Part shown: one piece after another, positions 44,741-54,178 of the stretch
Layout: each line of letters starts with the position of its first letter
Position numbering within the stretch: position 1 is the stretch's first letter
Assembly: GCF_005484965.1 (NCBI RefSeq)
Contig: NZ_CP034036.1
Coordinates: 2,852,001 to 2,916,000 of the forward strand
Direction of reading: 5' to 3'
Length of the DNA stretch: 64,000 bases
Source: Brenneria nigrifluens DSM 30175 = ATCC 13028
GTDB lineage: Bacteria > Pseudomonadota > Gammaproteobacteria > Enterobacterales > Enterobacteriaceae
Position numbers and translations under genes: made by a program
The notes under the pieces: model-generated
The model's database searches: none
What the model was told of the DNA's origin: nothing
What the model saw: the letters and a program-made list of their open reading frames with translations, nothing else

Positions 44741-46369
44741 CTATGCTGTTTTCCAATCTGGACTGTCCCTTACGGCTATGGCAGATTTGTCGTTGCTATC
44801 ATTTATCAGGTATTCATCCCTTGCTGACGCAAGATTAAAAACCGATACGGTATTGGCCAGCATCCCGGCCTGTTCGGCGAGCGAACGCACCGCGGAAGAG
44901 GCCTGTTCGACCAACGCCGCATTTTGCTGGGTAACGCCGTCCATCTCCGTGACGGCTTGAGCGACCTGCTCGATTCCCCGGCTCTGCTCATCGGAAGCCG
45001 AAGCGATTTCGCCCATGATATCGGTAACCTGCGCCACAGATCGAACAATATCGCTCATCGTGCTTCCTGCGGACTCGACCAAATCGGAGCCCTGGCGGAC
45101 ACGGCTGACAGACTCATCAATCAGCCCTTTGATTTCTTTCGCCGCCTGCGCGCTACGCTGCGCCAGACTGCGCACCTCGCCGGCGACCACGGCGAACCCC
45201 CTTCCCTGTTCGCCGGCTCTGGCGGCCTCCACCGCCGCGTTCAGCGCCAGAATATTGGTCTGGAACGCGATGCCGTCAATCACGCTGGTGATATCGCTGA
45301 TTTTTTGTGAACTTAACGCAATATGCTGCATGGTCGTCACCACATCGCCGGTTATTTCGCCGCCTTTCTGCGCGGTGACCGAGGTCTGCCGCGCCAGCTT
45401 CGCCGCCTGATGCGCATTGTCGGCGTTCTGTTTCACTATCGACGTCAGTTGCTCCATACTGGCGGCGGTCTCTTCCAGGGCGGAGGCCTGCTCTTCCGTA
45501 CGGGAAGACAAATCGTCATTGCCGGCGGCGATCTCCTGCACGCCGTGCAACATGGCGTCCGTCCCCTGTCTGACGGAATGAACCATGCCCGCCAGCGACG
45601 CCTGCATTTTTTGCAGAGCGCTAAACATCACGCCTATTTCGTTGCGTCCGAAGTCGGCGATCCTTTCCGCCAGATTACCGCCGGCGATGAGCTCAAAATG
45701 CTCACGCATCGTCTCCAAGGGCTGCAACAACGCTTTTTTCAGCCACATCAATCCCAGCAGGGTGATAAGGAGCGACAGGGTAACCACAATGCCGAACGAC
45801 CATTTGGAGTCGGAATAAGACTCTCGGCTACTGTCCGCGGCCACTTGCAAATGCCCGTTGATATACTCCACATAGGCTGAAAAATCAGCCTCGAAGTTAT
45901 CCTGAAAAGACTGCGTCGGCTGATCGAGAAACGGCTGTAGCTGCCCGCTGTCCAAAAACACGATCAATTCAGCGAGGGCGGCCTGCAGCTTCTCATAGCT
46001 CACCTGCACGTTACCCGTCAGCTCCACGCCCTTATCGGTTATTCTGGGCACCGCAAGATACTGTTTAAAATGGGCATCGGCCTGGGCCAGATACGTTCTG
46101 GCGCTGGTCATCAGCACCGATACCTGCTCCTGCGCCACATTGCGGGCGGCGCGCGTCGCCGCCCGGTTCAAGGTATTGCGCGTCTGCAGCAAGGCAACCC
46201 AGCTCATGGTTAATGCATCCCGCTGCTGGCTTCCCACATTCACCTGAGTGAAGTTCTGGTAGTCGATACGGAACCCGTTAAACGAGAAGCTACTGGATAC
46301 CAGTTGCATAACAAAAAACACCATCAACAACAAAAACACACAGGTAGAAATACGGATCCGCCGAAACAT
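44741..46369 (-). CDS. Methyl-accepting chemotaxis protein, che-operon copy 1
   Basis: The 542-residue inner-membrane receptor has a first membrane helix (residues ~9-29), a four-helix-bundle periplasmic sensor, a second helix near residues 195-215 (GIVVTLSLLITLLGLMWL), HAMP, and the signalling hairpin with the invariant tip EAARAGEQGRGFAVVAGEVR. Methylation-helix segments SRTEEQASALEETAASMEQL are intact. The C-terminus ends DWKTA rather than the CheR/CheB-binding NWETF of its two paralogues here, so adaptation may depend on other receptors. It lies directly downstream of the second receptor gene, with no clear sigma28 box in the 63-base gap. Confidence 0.95.
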   Translation of the reverse strand: MFRRIRISTCVFLLLMVFFVMQLVSSSFSFNGFRIDYQNFTQVNVGSQQRDALTMSWVALLQTRNTLNRAATRAARNVAQEQVSVLMTSARTYLAQADAHFKQYLAVPRITDKGVELTGNVQVSYEKLQAALAELIVFLDSGQLQPFLDQPTQSFQDNFEADFSAYVEYINGHLQVAADSSRESYSDSKWSFGIVVTLSLLITLLGLMWLKKALLQPLETMREHFELIAGGNLAERIADFGRNEIGVMFSALQKMQASLAGMVHSVRQGTDAMLHGVQEIAAGNDDLSSRTEEQASALEETAASMEQLTSIVKQNADNAHQAAKLARQTSVTAQKGGEITGDVVTTMQHIALSSQKISDITSVIDGIAFQTNILALNAAVEAARAGEQGRGFAVVAGEVRSLAQRSAQAAKEIKGLIDESVSRVRQGSDLVESAGSTMSDIVRSVAQVTDIMGEIASASDEQSRGIEQVAQAVTEMDGVTQQNAALVEQASSAVRSLAEQAGMLANTVSVFNLASARDEYLINDSNDKSAIAVRDSPDWKTA

Positions 46370-46432
46370 GGAATGTCCTTTAACGTTCTTATTAAGCCAG
46401 AAAACCTTTGCCGCACATTGATACTGATTTGT

Positions 46433-48118
46433 TTAAAATGTTTCCCAATTCTCCGTCGACTGGCTTTGTTGCGACTTTTTCTCCGTATTCGCGGATACCG
46501 CCGGCAGAGCCGGTTTTTGACGGCTTTGCGCTGGCGTTGCGTGCTGCGTGTCGGCGCCGACATCCGCCAGGCGGAATACCGCCACCGCCTGGCTGAGAAT
46601 GCGCACCTGTTCTTCCAGCGCCACGGCGGCCGTAGCCGACTCCTCAACCAATGCGGCGTTTTGCTGGGTGACGCTGTCCATCTCGGTGATAGCCTGACCG
46701 ACCTGGTCGATACCTTTGCTCTGCTCATCGGAAGCGGAAGCGATTTCGCCCATAATGTCCGTCACCCGCGTCACCGCGCTGACGATTTCCTCCATGGTTT
46801 CACCCGCGCTTTCGACCAGTACGGAACCTTCATCGACACGATTGACGGAATCTTCAATCAAACCTTTAATTTCTTTTGCCGCCTGGGCGCTACGCTGCGC
46901 CAGACTGCGCACTTCTCCAGCCACAACGGCGAAACCTCGCCCTTGTTCTCCCGCTCTTGCCGCTTCCACCGCCGCATTCAAGGCCAGGATATTGGTCTGA
47001 AAAGCGATGCCGTCAATCACGCTGGTGATATCGGCGATTTTTTGCGAGCTGCCGGCAATATTGTGCATCGTTTTAACCACGTTATCGACAACCTTGCCGC
47101 CTCTCTGCGCCGTCTCCGATGCGCTCAACGCCAGTTGGCTGGCCTGCCGCGCATTCTCGGCGTTCTGTTTCACCGTCGAGGTCAACTGCTCCATACTGGC
47201 GGCCGTTTCTTCCAGCGCGGAAGCCTGCTGCTCGGTGCGCGAGGAGAGATCGCTGTTGCCGGCGCTGATTTCGGTGGCGCCGGTGTAAATGGCGTCGGCG
47301 CCCTGCCGCACCGCGCTTACCGTGGTAACCAATTCATGCTGCATATCCCGGATACTGTCCGCCAGGATGCCCATTTCATTTTTACTGTGGTAATTGACCG
47401 CTTTGGTCAGATCGCCCTTGGCAATATGCCGAATATGTTCAACGATAGACTGCAGCGGACGCGTGATTAGTTTTTGAATGCCCAGCCAGGCGATAAGCGT
47501 TAATGCCGCCACCAGAATAATAATGGTGCCTAATACCCACAGCGAGGAATCGTAAGCCTTGTCGTTTTCAGCGATCCCCGCCCGATGTACACTGTCGCTG
47601 TCGATTTGATAGGCGTTATAGGCCTTTTCAAAATTATCCTGAAATCCCTGCGTCGGTTGTTCAACAAATTTTTCAAACTCATTATTGGCAAGAAACTGAA
47701 CCAGCTCGGACAGCGCGCCGTGCAGCGCGGTATAATTCTCTTTTACCGCTTGGGCGACCTTGGGATCCTGCTGTGCGGCAAGCGCCGTTTTTTCATAATT
47801 GGCAAAGTGGACGCCAGCGGAATCCAACTGGGTTTTGGCCAAATTGAGCAGTTCATCAAACGCCGCGCCGGCGCCCCGCCCTTCCGCATCCAGCGCCACG
47901 CGGATACCTGCCCGGTTTAAGGTGTTGCGTGTCTGCAGCAAATATGACCATACCGCATCCAATTCCGCTTTCTTCTGGTTGATAACCTGAGTCGAGCTGA
48001 AAATACCTTTATCATTTTTTAAAGAGCTAAAAAACAAGCCTGCCGAAATAAGCTGAAGTGTGCCGAATAATACCAATATCAGTATCAAACTTGTAACAAC
48101 CTTCATACGACTGAACAT
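46433..48118 (-). CDS. Methyl-accepting chemotaxis protein, che-operon copy 2
   Basis: From MFSRMKVVTSLILIL (ATG 48118) the receptor has 561 residues: membrane helix ~8-30, TarH-like four-helix sensor, second helix (IIILVAALTLIAWLGIQ), HAMP, signalling domain, and the C-terminal tether NWETF for CheR and CheB. It resembles the serine/aspartate receptor class of enterobacteria, but ligand residues cannot be assigned by eye. A perfectly spaced sigma28 promoter lies 42 bases upstream. The upstream in-frame start at 48169 would read through that promoter's downstream part and add a hydrophilic leader, so I reject it. Confidence 0.95.
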   Translation of the reverse strand: MFSRMKVVTSLILILVLFGTLQLISAGLFFSSLKNDKGIFSSTQVINQKKAELDAVWSYLLQTRNTLNRAGIRVALDAEGRGAGAAFDELLNLAKTQLDSAGVHFANYEKTALAAQQDPKVAQAVKENYTALHGALSELVQFLANNEFEKFVEQPTQGFQDNFEKAYNAYQIDSDSVHRAGIAENDKAYDSSLWVLGTIIILVAALTLIAWLGIQKLITRPLQSIVEHIRHIAKGDLTKAVNYHSKNEMGILADSIRDMQHELVTTVSAVRQGADAIYTGATEISAGNSDLSSRTEQQASALEETAASMEQLTSTVKQNAENARQASQLALSASETAQRGGKVVDNVVKTMHNIAGSSQKIADITSVIDGIAFQTNILALNAAVEAARAGEQGRGFAVVAGEVRSLAQRSAQAAKEIKGLIEDSVNRVDEGSVLVESAGETMEEIVSAVTRVTDIMGEIASASDEQSKGIDQVGQAITEMDSVTQQNAALVEESATAAVALEEQVRILSQAVAVFRLADVGADTQHATPAQSRQKPALPAVSANTEKKSQQSQSTENWETF

Positions 48119-48159
48119 ATCATATCCTTTGAGTTGATCGACTACCGGTGACAGCGATA

Positions 48160-48186
48160 GTATCGGCATTACTTCAAATATCTTTA
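48160..48186 (-). promoter_or_regulatory. Sigma28 (FliA) promoter of the second receptor gene
   Basis: On the minus strand TAAA, exactly 15 bases, GCCGATAC: 4 of 4 and 7 of 8 with consensus. It lies in the cheW-receptor gap, 42 bases before the ATG at 48118, and gives the receptor-cheRBYZ genes their own class III start. Confidence 0.92.
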
Positions 48187-48261
48187 TGGTTTCTCAAATT
48201 GAAGGGTAATATAAGAAAGAGAGGAGCGGACCCCCCGGCTGGCCCGCCAATCAGCAATAAA

Positions 48262-48759
48262 TCAGATTTTCGCCACGCTGTCGACCAGCGCCATTTCTTC
48301 GCTGCTGAGCAGTTTTTCAATATCCACCAGAATCAGCATCCTTTCGCCTAGCGAACCCAGACCGGTGAGATATTCGGTTGACAGCGTAACGGCGAATTCA
48401 GGCGCCGGGCGGATCTGGTCGGCGGTCAAAGAGAGCACATCGGACACGCCGTCGACGACAATCCCGACAACCCGCTGTCCGAGATTCAGCACGATAACCA
48501 CGGTATTATCGTCATAATCCACCTCCTGCTGCGCAAATTTAATGCGTAAATCCACGATGGGTACAATCACGCCGCGCAGGTTGGTTACGCCTTTGATAAA
48601 TGCGGGCGTATTGGCAATGCGGGTTACCTGATCATAACCGCGAATTTCCTGTACCTTTAAAATATCGACACCGTACTCTTCATCACCCAACGTAAAAATC
48701 AAGAACTCCTGTCCTACGGTTTCACCGGTCAATTTGGTGACGTTTGCAAGTCCAGTCAT
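48262..48759 (-). CDS. cheW: Chemotaxis coupling protein CheW
   Basis: The 165-residue adaptor links receptors to CheA. I place the start at MTGLANVTKL (ATG 48759), which matches the family; an in-frame ATG lies 9 bases earlier. FTLGDEEYGVDILKVQEIRG and NLRGVIVPIVDLR are near-identical to E. coli CheW. It follows cheA after about 35 bases. Confidence 0.98.
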   Translation of the reverse strand: MTGLANVTKLTGETVGQEFLIFTLGDEEYGVDILKVQEIRGYDQVTRIANTPAFIKGVTNLRGVIVPIVDLRIKFAQQEVDYDDNTVVIVLNLGQRVVGIVVDGVSDVLSLTADQIRPAPEFAVTLSTEYLTGLGSLGERMLILVDIEKLLSSEEMALVDSVAKI

Positions 48760-48794
48760 GTTTTCCACCCTTTAATCACCTATCTGTTTTATTA

Positions 48795-50822
48795 TTAAGC
48801 AGCGGTTTCAACCACACGCTTTTCACGATTAAGCGCCTGCAACGCTGAAACGTCCACAATCAGCGCAACGCTGCCGTCACCCAGGATGGTAGCGGCTGAA
48901 ACGCCTGGCACCTTGCGATAATTGCTTTCCAAATTCTTCACCACCACCTGATGCTGCCCGATTAACTGATCCACCAGCAGCGCATAGCGGCGCCCGGCGC
49001 TTTGCAATATCACCACAATACCCTGGGTCGGATCGGTTTTCGCGCCATCCACATCAAAAATATGGAACAGCTCAACCAACGGCAAATACTCGCCGCGTAC
49101 TTGCAAAACACGCTCTCCGCCGGCCAGCGGATACAAGTCTTCGACCTGCGGCTGCAATGATTCCATAACGGCATTCAGCGGCAGGATAAAGACTTCGTTA
49201 TTGACCTTGACGGACATGCCGTCAAGAATTGCCAGCGTTAACGGCAGCAGAATACGGATGGTCGTTCCCTTGCCGGCCTGGAAACGAATTTCGACGTGCC
49301 CGCCCATTTCCTGAATGTTGCGTTTCACCACATCCATGCCGACGCCGCGGCCGGAAACGTCGGTGACTTTCTCCGCGGTGGAGAAGCCGGGGGCGAAGAT
49401 CAACATGCCGACTTCTTCATCAGAAATGTTGTCGCTCACCGCCAGCCCTTGCGCAAGAGCCTTGGCCAAAATTCTTTCGCGATTCAGGCCGGCGCCGTCA
49501 TCTATCACTTCAATGCAGATATTTCCGCCCTGATGCTCGGCGGACAGCGTCAAATTACCGACTTGAGGTTTACCCGCCGCAATGCGCTTCTCCGGGGATT
49601 CAATGCCGTGATCGAGGCTATTGCGCACCAGGTGGGTAAGCGGATCGATAATGCGTTCGATCAGACTCTTATCCAACTCGGTGGAACTGCCGCGCAAGGT
49701 AAGCTCTACCTGCTTATCCAACTTGGCGGCCAAGTCGCGGACCAGACGGGGGAAGCGGCTGAATACGTACTCCATCGGCATCATACGAATAGACATTACC
49801 GACTCTTGCAAATCGCGGGCATTACGCTCCAACTGTCCCATGCTATTCAGCAAGTCGCCGTGGGCGACGGGGTCAAGCTCGCTTGAACGCTGCGCCAGCA
49901 TCGATTGGGTAATAACCAGTTCGCCGACCAGGTTAATGAGTTGGTCAACTTTCTCTACCGCCACGCGAATACTGGTATCGCCGGTTTTATTGCGCTGCTT
50001 CGAGGCGTCGGGAACAATATGCGGTTTGGCTGCGGCCGGCGCGGCGACAGCCTGAAGCGTCGGAGCGGCAGGCGCCGCCGGTTTTTCCGGTTCTGGCAGG
50101 GATTCAGCCGCCGCGCTTTCCGGCTGGACAGGTGCCGCTGCCGGATGAAAGTGGATCTGTTCCGGCTCCAGCACAAAACACAACACCGCGCTGATATCAT
50201 CTTCACTCTCGGATGTCACCAAGGTCACTTCGACGCTGTTATCAGTCTGATGGGGATCTTTTACCGTGCCCAGATTGCCGAGTTCCTCCAGCATTTGGGG
50301 AATTTCCTGCGCTTTAAGCCCGGTAAGCGCAATACGCAATTCACCCGAACCGGTTGACGCCGGACCGTTCTTATCCTGCTCCGGCGCGATGGAAGACGAG
50401 GCGTCGTTCTGAGCCGCCGCGATTTCGGCCTGAGACTCTAAAGCCAGTTGGCGCAGAGCCTGACAGATATACTCAAAGCTCTCGGCATTGGGTTCCTGCG
50501 CGGTTTTGTAAGCGTCCAACTGATCCTGCATGATATCTTTTGTTTCCAAAAACAAGTTGATGATATCAGTGCTAAGGCGCATTTCACCACGCCGAGCACC
50601 GTCGAGTAGGTTTTCTAAAAGATGAGTGGTTTCCTGTAACACAGTAAAACCAAAGGTTCCGGCCCCCCCTTTTATTGAGTGAGCGGCCCGGAAAATCGCA
50701 TTCAATTGCTCGGTATCAGGTGCCAGGGGATCCAGCAACAACAAGTGCTGCTCCATATCCGCCAGTAATTCATCTGCTTCATCAAAGAATGTTTGATAGA
50801 AAGCGCTCATGTCCATGCTCAC
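48795..50822 (-). CDS. cheA: Chemotaxis histidine kinase CheA
   Basis: The 675-residue kinase has the HPt domain with phospho-His48 (AAHSIKGGAG), a Pro/Ala-rich linker near residues 225-265, P3 dimerisation (VDQLINLVGELVITQSMLAQ), P4 kinase with N box LVRNSLDHGIE and G boxes DDGAGLNRE and SGRGVGMDVV, and the CheW-like P5 at the end. The start is GTG (MSMDMSAFYQ). Met98 (DIMQDQ) sits where E. coli makes the short form CheA(S), so that form may exist here too. Confidence 0.98.
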   Translation of the reverse strand: MSMDMSAFYQTFFDEADELLADMEQHLLLLDPLAPDTEQLNAIFRAAHSIKGGAGTFGFTVLQETTHLLENLLDGARRGEMRLSTDIINLFLETKDIMQDQLDAYKTAQEPNAESFEYICQALRQLALESQAEIAAAQNDASSSIAPEQDKNGPASTGSGELRIALTGLKAQEIPQMLEELGNLGTVKDPHQTDNSVEVTLVTSESEDDISAVLCFVLEPEQIHFHPAAAPVQPESAAAESLPEPEKPAAPAAPTLQAVAAPAAAKPHIVPDASKQRNKTGDTSIRVAVEKVDQLINLVGELVITQSMLAQRSSELDPVAHGDLLNSMGQLERNARDLQESVMSIRMMPMEYVFSRFPRLVRDLAAKLDKQVELTLRGSSTELDKSLIERIIDPLTHLVRNSLDHGIESPEKRIAAGKPQVGNLTLSAEHQGGNICIEVIDDGAGLNRERILAKALAQGLAVSDNISDEEVGMLIFAPGFSTAEKVTDVSGRGVGMDVVKRNIQEMGGHVEIRFQAGKGTTIRILLPLTLAILDGMSVKVNNEVFILPLNAVMESLQPQVEDLYPLAGGERVLQVRGEYLPLVELFHIFDVDGAKTDPTQGIVVILQSAGRRYALLVDQLIGQHQVVVKNLESNYRKVPGVSAATILGDGSVALIVDVSALQALNREKRVVETAA

Positions 50823-50849
50823 GTGGTCACCTCTGCTGTGAATCGCGGC

Positions 50850-51902
50850 TTATTGAGAAAGGGGCGCCTGGCTGTCCGGCGCAGCAGGCAACGACGTCGT
50901 CGGCTGCTGGCGCTCTGGAGCAGGAACTCCATTAACGGGTTGCGGCGGAGTTTCACCACTTCCATCCATATTATTATTACTATTGTCGGCAGGCGGAGTG
51001 GTAGGTTTAGGATTTTCCAACTCCATATTTTGTAAATTTTCCGCTTTGTCTACATTTAACGCATCGCTTTCGGCGTTTTCATGTTCAATATCCCGCTGCG
51101 CCTGCCTATTCAACACCAGCAGGCTAATGCGGCGATTAATCGCATCGTTACCGTCGACCGCCTGTTTCAGACTCATGGTTGACGCCATGCCGACCACGCG
51201 CAGCACTTTACCGTCGGCCAGCCCGCCGATAAGCAGCTCGCGGCGGGAAGCATTGGCGCGATCGGCGGATAATTCCCAGTTGCTATAGCCCCGCTCGCCT
51301 CTGGCGTACTGTATATCATCGGTATGGCCGGAGATGCTTAACTTATTGGGAATATCATTCAGAATAGGGGCTATCGCCCGCAGAATGTCGCGCATATAAG
51401 GCTCCACCTGCGCGCTGCCGGTCTGAAACATCGGGCGATTCTGGCTATCGATAATCTGTATGCGCAGCCCGTCATCCACCATTTCGATCAGCAAATGCGG
51501 GCGCAGCGCGCGCAGCCGCGGGTCGGCTTCAATAAGCTGGTCCAATCTTTCGCGCAGCCTATTCAAACGGATTTCGTCTAGTCGCCCCTCCAACGTATCC
51601 ATTTTAATGGTCCTTTTAACCTCGCCATCCTGTTGGGTGACATCATCCCCACCGCCGGGGATAGGACTCTCGCTTTCGCTGGATTTACTACCGCCGGTTA
51701 AGGCTATTTTTAATGGGGTGCGAAAATACTCGGCAATCTGGGCCAACTGCATCGGTGTGGAAATGGCAATCAGCCACATCACCAAAAACAGCGCCATCAT
51801 CGCCGTCATAAAGTCGGCATAGGCAATTTTCCAGGAACCGCCGTGGTGGCCGGCATGCCCGGATTTGCGCTTTTTACGAATAATGGGGTGCTGATGTTTC
51901 AT
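50850..51902 (-). CDS. motB: Stator protein MotB
   Basis: The 350-residue protein has one membrane helix with the proton-accepting Asp in IAYADFMTAMMALFLVMWL (Asp30) and an OmpA-like peptidoglycan-binding domain (ISGHTDDIQY, NWELSADRANASRREL). A C-terminal tail of about 70 residues is rich in Pro, Asn and Gln. It overlaps the motA stop by 4 bases. Confidence 0.97.
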   Translation of the reverse strand: MKHQHPIIRKKRKSGHAGHHGGSWKIAYADFMTAMMALFLVMWLIAISTPMQLAQIAEYFRTPLKIALTGGSKSSESESPIPGGGDDVTQQDGEVKRTIKMDTLEGRLDEIRLNRLRERLDQLIEADPRLRALRPHLLIEMVDDGLRIQIIDSQNRPMFQTGSAQVEPYMRDILRAIAPILNDIPNKLSISGHTDDIQYARGERGYSNWELSADRANASRRELLIGGLADGKVLRVVGMASTMSLKQAVDGNDAINRRISLLVLNRQAQRDIEHENAESDALNVDKAENLQNMELENPKPTTPPADNSNNNMDGSGETPPQPVNGVPAPERQQPTTSLPAAPDSQAPLSQ

Positions 51903-52786
51903 GCGTCATTTTCCGCTGCCTGCTGAGCGGGAGCTTTCACCCGACGGATATGCTCTTCCAGCTCGATAAAGGAAGGCCTTTCCGTTGAGTATAATGTCTT
52001 ACGACCGAACTCTACGGCGATTTGCGGCGCATAACCGTTGAGGCTGGAAAGCAACGTAACCTTAACGCATTGTAAAACCTTTATTTTTTCTGAATTTTTC
52101 TGACGCAGCAAAGTTGCCAATGGCGACACAAAACCATAAGCCAACAGAATCCCCAGGAAAGTCCCCACCATGGCGTGGGCAATCATCATTCCCAGTTCCG
52201 CCGCGGGACGGTCGACATATGCCAAAGAGTGAACCACCCCCATTACCGCCGCCACGATACCGAACGCCGGCAAGGCATCGCCGACCATGGCGAGGCTGTT
52301 GGCCGGTACATCGCTTTCGTGTTCAACCGTTTCGATCTCTTCATCCATCAGCGTTTCAATTTCAAACGCATTCATGTTGCCACTGACCATCAGCCGCAGA
52401 TAATCTGTAATAAATTCAACGATATTACTGTCGGCCAAAATACGGGGGTAGCTTGAAAAAATTTCACTTTCGCGGGGATTATCAATATCGAATTCCAGGG
52501 AGAGCATGCCCTGCTGACGGGACTTGGCCATCAGCCGAAAAAGCAGCGCCATAAGATCCATATACAACGCCTTATTGTATTTCGATCCTTTAATCAGCAA
52601 AGGTAACGCCCGCCCCGTAGCTTTTATCGCTTTGCCATTGTTGCCTACGATAAAAGCCCCCAGGGCGGCCCCGGCGATAATCAATACCTCCGCGGGTTGA
52701 TAAAGCGCCCCCAGGGCCCCACCGACCATGAGATAACCGCCAAGTATCGACCCCACAGTTACGAGATAACCCAATATAACCAGCAC
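51899..52786 (-). CDS. motA: Stator protein MotA
   Basis: The 295-residue protein has four membrane helices and a large cytoplasmic loop whose charged residues contact FliG. It begins MLVILGYLVTVGSILGGYL and contains MVGDALPAFGIVAAVMGVVH and GTFLGILLAYGFVSPLA. It is encoded just after flhDC on the same strand. I found no sigma28 box of good quality in its 132-base leader, unlike E. coli. Confidence 0.97.
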   Translation of the reverse strand: MLVILGYLVTVGSILGGYLMVGGALGALYQPAEVLIIAGAALGAFIVGNNGKAIKATGRALPLLIKGSKYNKALYMDLMALLFRLMAKSRQQGMLSLEFDIDNPRESEIFSSYPRILADSNIVEFITDYLRLMVSGNMNAFEIETLMDEEIETVEHESDVPANSLAMVGDALPAFGIVAAVMGVVHSLAYVDRPAAELGMMIAHAMVGTFLGILLAYGFVSPLATLLRQKNSEKIKVLQCVKVTLLSSLNGYAPQIAVEFGRKTLYSTERPSFIELEEHIRRVKAPAQQAAENDA

Positions 52787-52865
52787 AAGAATTCCTTATA
52801 CGAAAAGGTGGGCGGAAAGTGAGATAAAACGCAGGTATGAAGCCAGGAATTACTTGAGGAGAAAC

Positions 52866-52897
52866 CTATCACTGTCCTCAATAACAAACAGTGATAG
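52866..52897 (-). terminator. Hairpin between flhC and motA
   Basis: CTATCACTGT (52866-52875) and ACAGTGATAG (52888-52897) form a perfect 10-bp stem with a 12-base loop, 21 bases past the flhC stop. Only GGTTTC follows on the minus strand, so it is a weak terminator or an attenuator between flhDC and motAB. Confidence 0.55.
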
Positions 52898-52918
52898 ATT
52901 CACAAATCGCTACCAAGC

Positions 52919-53497
52919 TCAGACTGCGTGTTTTACCTGTTCATCCAGCAGTTGAGGTATAATATCGGCAAGATTTTGCGAAAGTTTACGTCTTTTTACC
53001 GCCCTGGATGGGGGCTGACATAAGCTGCAGACAAAACTGTTTTTTGGCTGATGAGCGTGGGTGATAAACATACCGTTGCAGCAATTACACGCTGAGAGTT
53101 GCAGCATGCCGCTGTCGACAAATCGAACCAGCGTCCATGCGCGAGTCAACGCCAGTAAGGGCGTATCATTTTTTGGTGAACACTGTTCCAGATAAAGGCG
53201 ATAGGCTTTGATTACCGCCTCAACGCCGCTGCATTGCCCGTGTTTCAGCAAGAAACTATAGGCGTTATAGAACATGGATGAATGAATATTCTGTTCCCAA
53301 GTCATAAACCAATCCGTTGAAAAAGGCAGCATTCCCTTTGGCGGCGGACTTCCTCTAAGTTCTTTATATAGCTTAATCAAGCGTCCGCGACTTAACTGCG
53401 TTTCACTTTCCAGCATCTGCAAGCGGGCGCCCAGAGAAATAAGCTCCATCGCCAGCTGGATGTCTTTCGCTTCCTTAACAATACTTTTCTCCGCCAT
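52919..53497 (-). CDS. flhC: Flagellar master regulator subunit FlhC
   Basis: The 192-residue protein has the zinc-binding cysteines (SACNCCNGMFITH and SFVCSLCQPPSRA) typical of FlhC. With FlhD it forms FlhD4C2, the class I activator of all class II flagellar promoters. It starts 2 bases after flhD on the transcript. Confidence 0.98.
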   Translation of the reverse strand: MAEKSIVKEAKDIQLAMELISLGARLQMLESETQLSRGRLIKLYKELRGSPPPKGMLPFSTDWFMTWEQNIHSSMFYNAYSFLLKHGQCSGVEAVIKAYRLYLEQCSPKNDTPLLALTRAWTLVRFVDSGMLQLSACNCCNGMFITHAHQPKNSFVCSLCQPPSRAVKRRKLSQNLADIIPQLLDEQVKHAV

Positions 53498-53499
53498 TA

Positions 53500-53859
53500 C
53501 TATGCCCTTTTCTTAGGCTGGTTCTCTTCTTTCGAAGTTGACTGTTGTAATAGATGGCTCGACAACAAAATACCGGTATGGATTTGCTGTAAATCATCCA
53601 CACGCGATTCTTGAGTCAAGAGTTTGATGGTATTGTGATCGTTAAAACGGAAATGACATATCAGTTGGTTGGTTTCAGCTAATTTAACCATCTGCGGCAA
53701 AGTCAGCTGCATCAGCATATCCGCCATTGTTTCGTCAATACCCAGACGAAACATTGCAGAGGCTTTTTCGTCATTAATTAAACGTTGTGCCAGTAACAAA
53801 TAAGACAGATTAATGTCATAAATGTGCTTGAGTAATTCAGAGGTACCCATATTTCCCAT
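53500..53859 (-). CDS. flhD: Flagellar master regulator subunit FlhD
   Basis: The 119-residue protein contains TSELLKHIYDINLSYLLLAQ and VDDLQQIHTGILLSSHLL, near-identical to E. coli FlhD. The start is either the ATG at 53859 (MGNMGTSELL) or the ATG at 53850 (MGTSELL); both forms are found in homologues. The long leader (about 255 bases from the inferred start point) is typical of flhDC. Confidence 0.97.
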   Translation of the reverse strand: MGNMGTSELLKHIYDINLSYLLLAQRLINDEKASAMFRLGIDETMADMLMQLTLPQMVKLAETNQLICHFRFNDHNTIKLLTQESRVDDLQQIHTGILLSSHLLQQSTSKEENQPKKRA

Positions 53860-54096
53860 CCCGATAGGCTATGTTTAAAACATAAGTTAGGTGATAGACC
53901 ATATCGCCCGGTTCAAAAATCACTCTCCATTGATGGCATAAAAAACTATCAGTGCCAGATACTAGCTGCTATTTTTTATCTCTAATGCAGGACAGTGAGT
54001 ACTTCCGCCAACTTCCATCATGATGCATCCATTGCGCATCGCATCCCTACGTTCCCAGCGCTTTAGATCCCGTCAAGGTCCGTTACAGCCAAATCA

Positions 54097-54110
54097 TAGG
54101 ATTATTCCTA
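54097..54110 (-). promoter_or_regulatory. Candidate RcsAB box in the flhDC leader
   Basis: The 14 bases TAGGATTATTCCTA are a near palindrome matching the RcsAB/RcsB box form (TAAGAAT/ATTCCTA type). The box lies just downstream of the inferred start point, where RcsB represses flhDC in E. coli. Envelope stress would then shut off motility. Confidence 0.7.
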
Positions 54111-54120
54111 AAACAGCGCA

Positions 54121-54150
54121 ACTGTACCGCCTAATCCTTAGCACATACAA
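54121..54150 (-). promoter_or_regulatory. Candidate flhDC sigma70 promoter
   Basis: On the minus strand TTGTAT (54145-54150), 18 bases, TACAGT (54121-54126). The start point would be near 54114, which puts the CRP site centre near -72 and the RcsAB box at about +4 to +17, the arrangement known for E. coli flhDC. Confidence 0.6.
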
Positions 54151-54178
54151 CGCGAGCGAAGAATGATTATAGTAATTA

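Noticed and set aside
44877..45420. Long plus-strand frames antisense to the receptor genes
   Set aside because: High codon regularity of MCP hairpins creates antisense open frames; no start context or family support.
52787..52865. Search for a sigma28 promoter before motA
   Set aside because: No TAAA-N15-GCCGAT-like pair with more than partial match was found, so none is reported.
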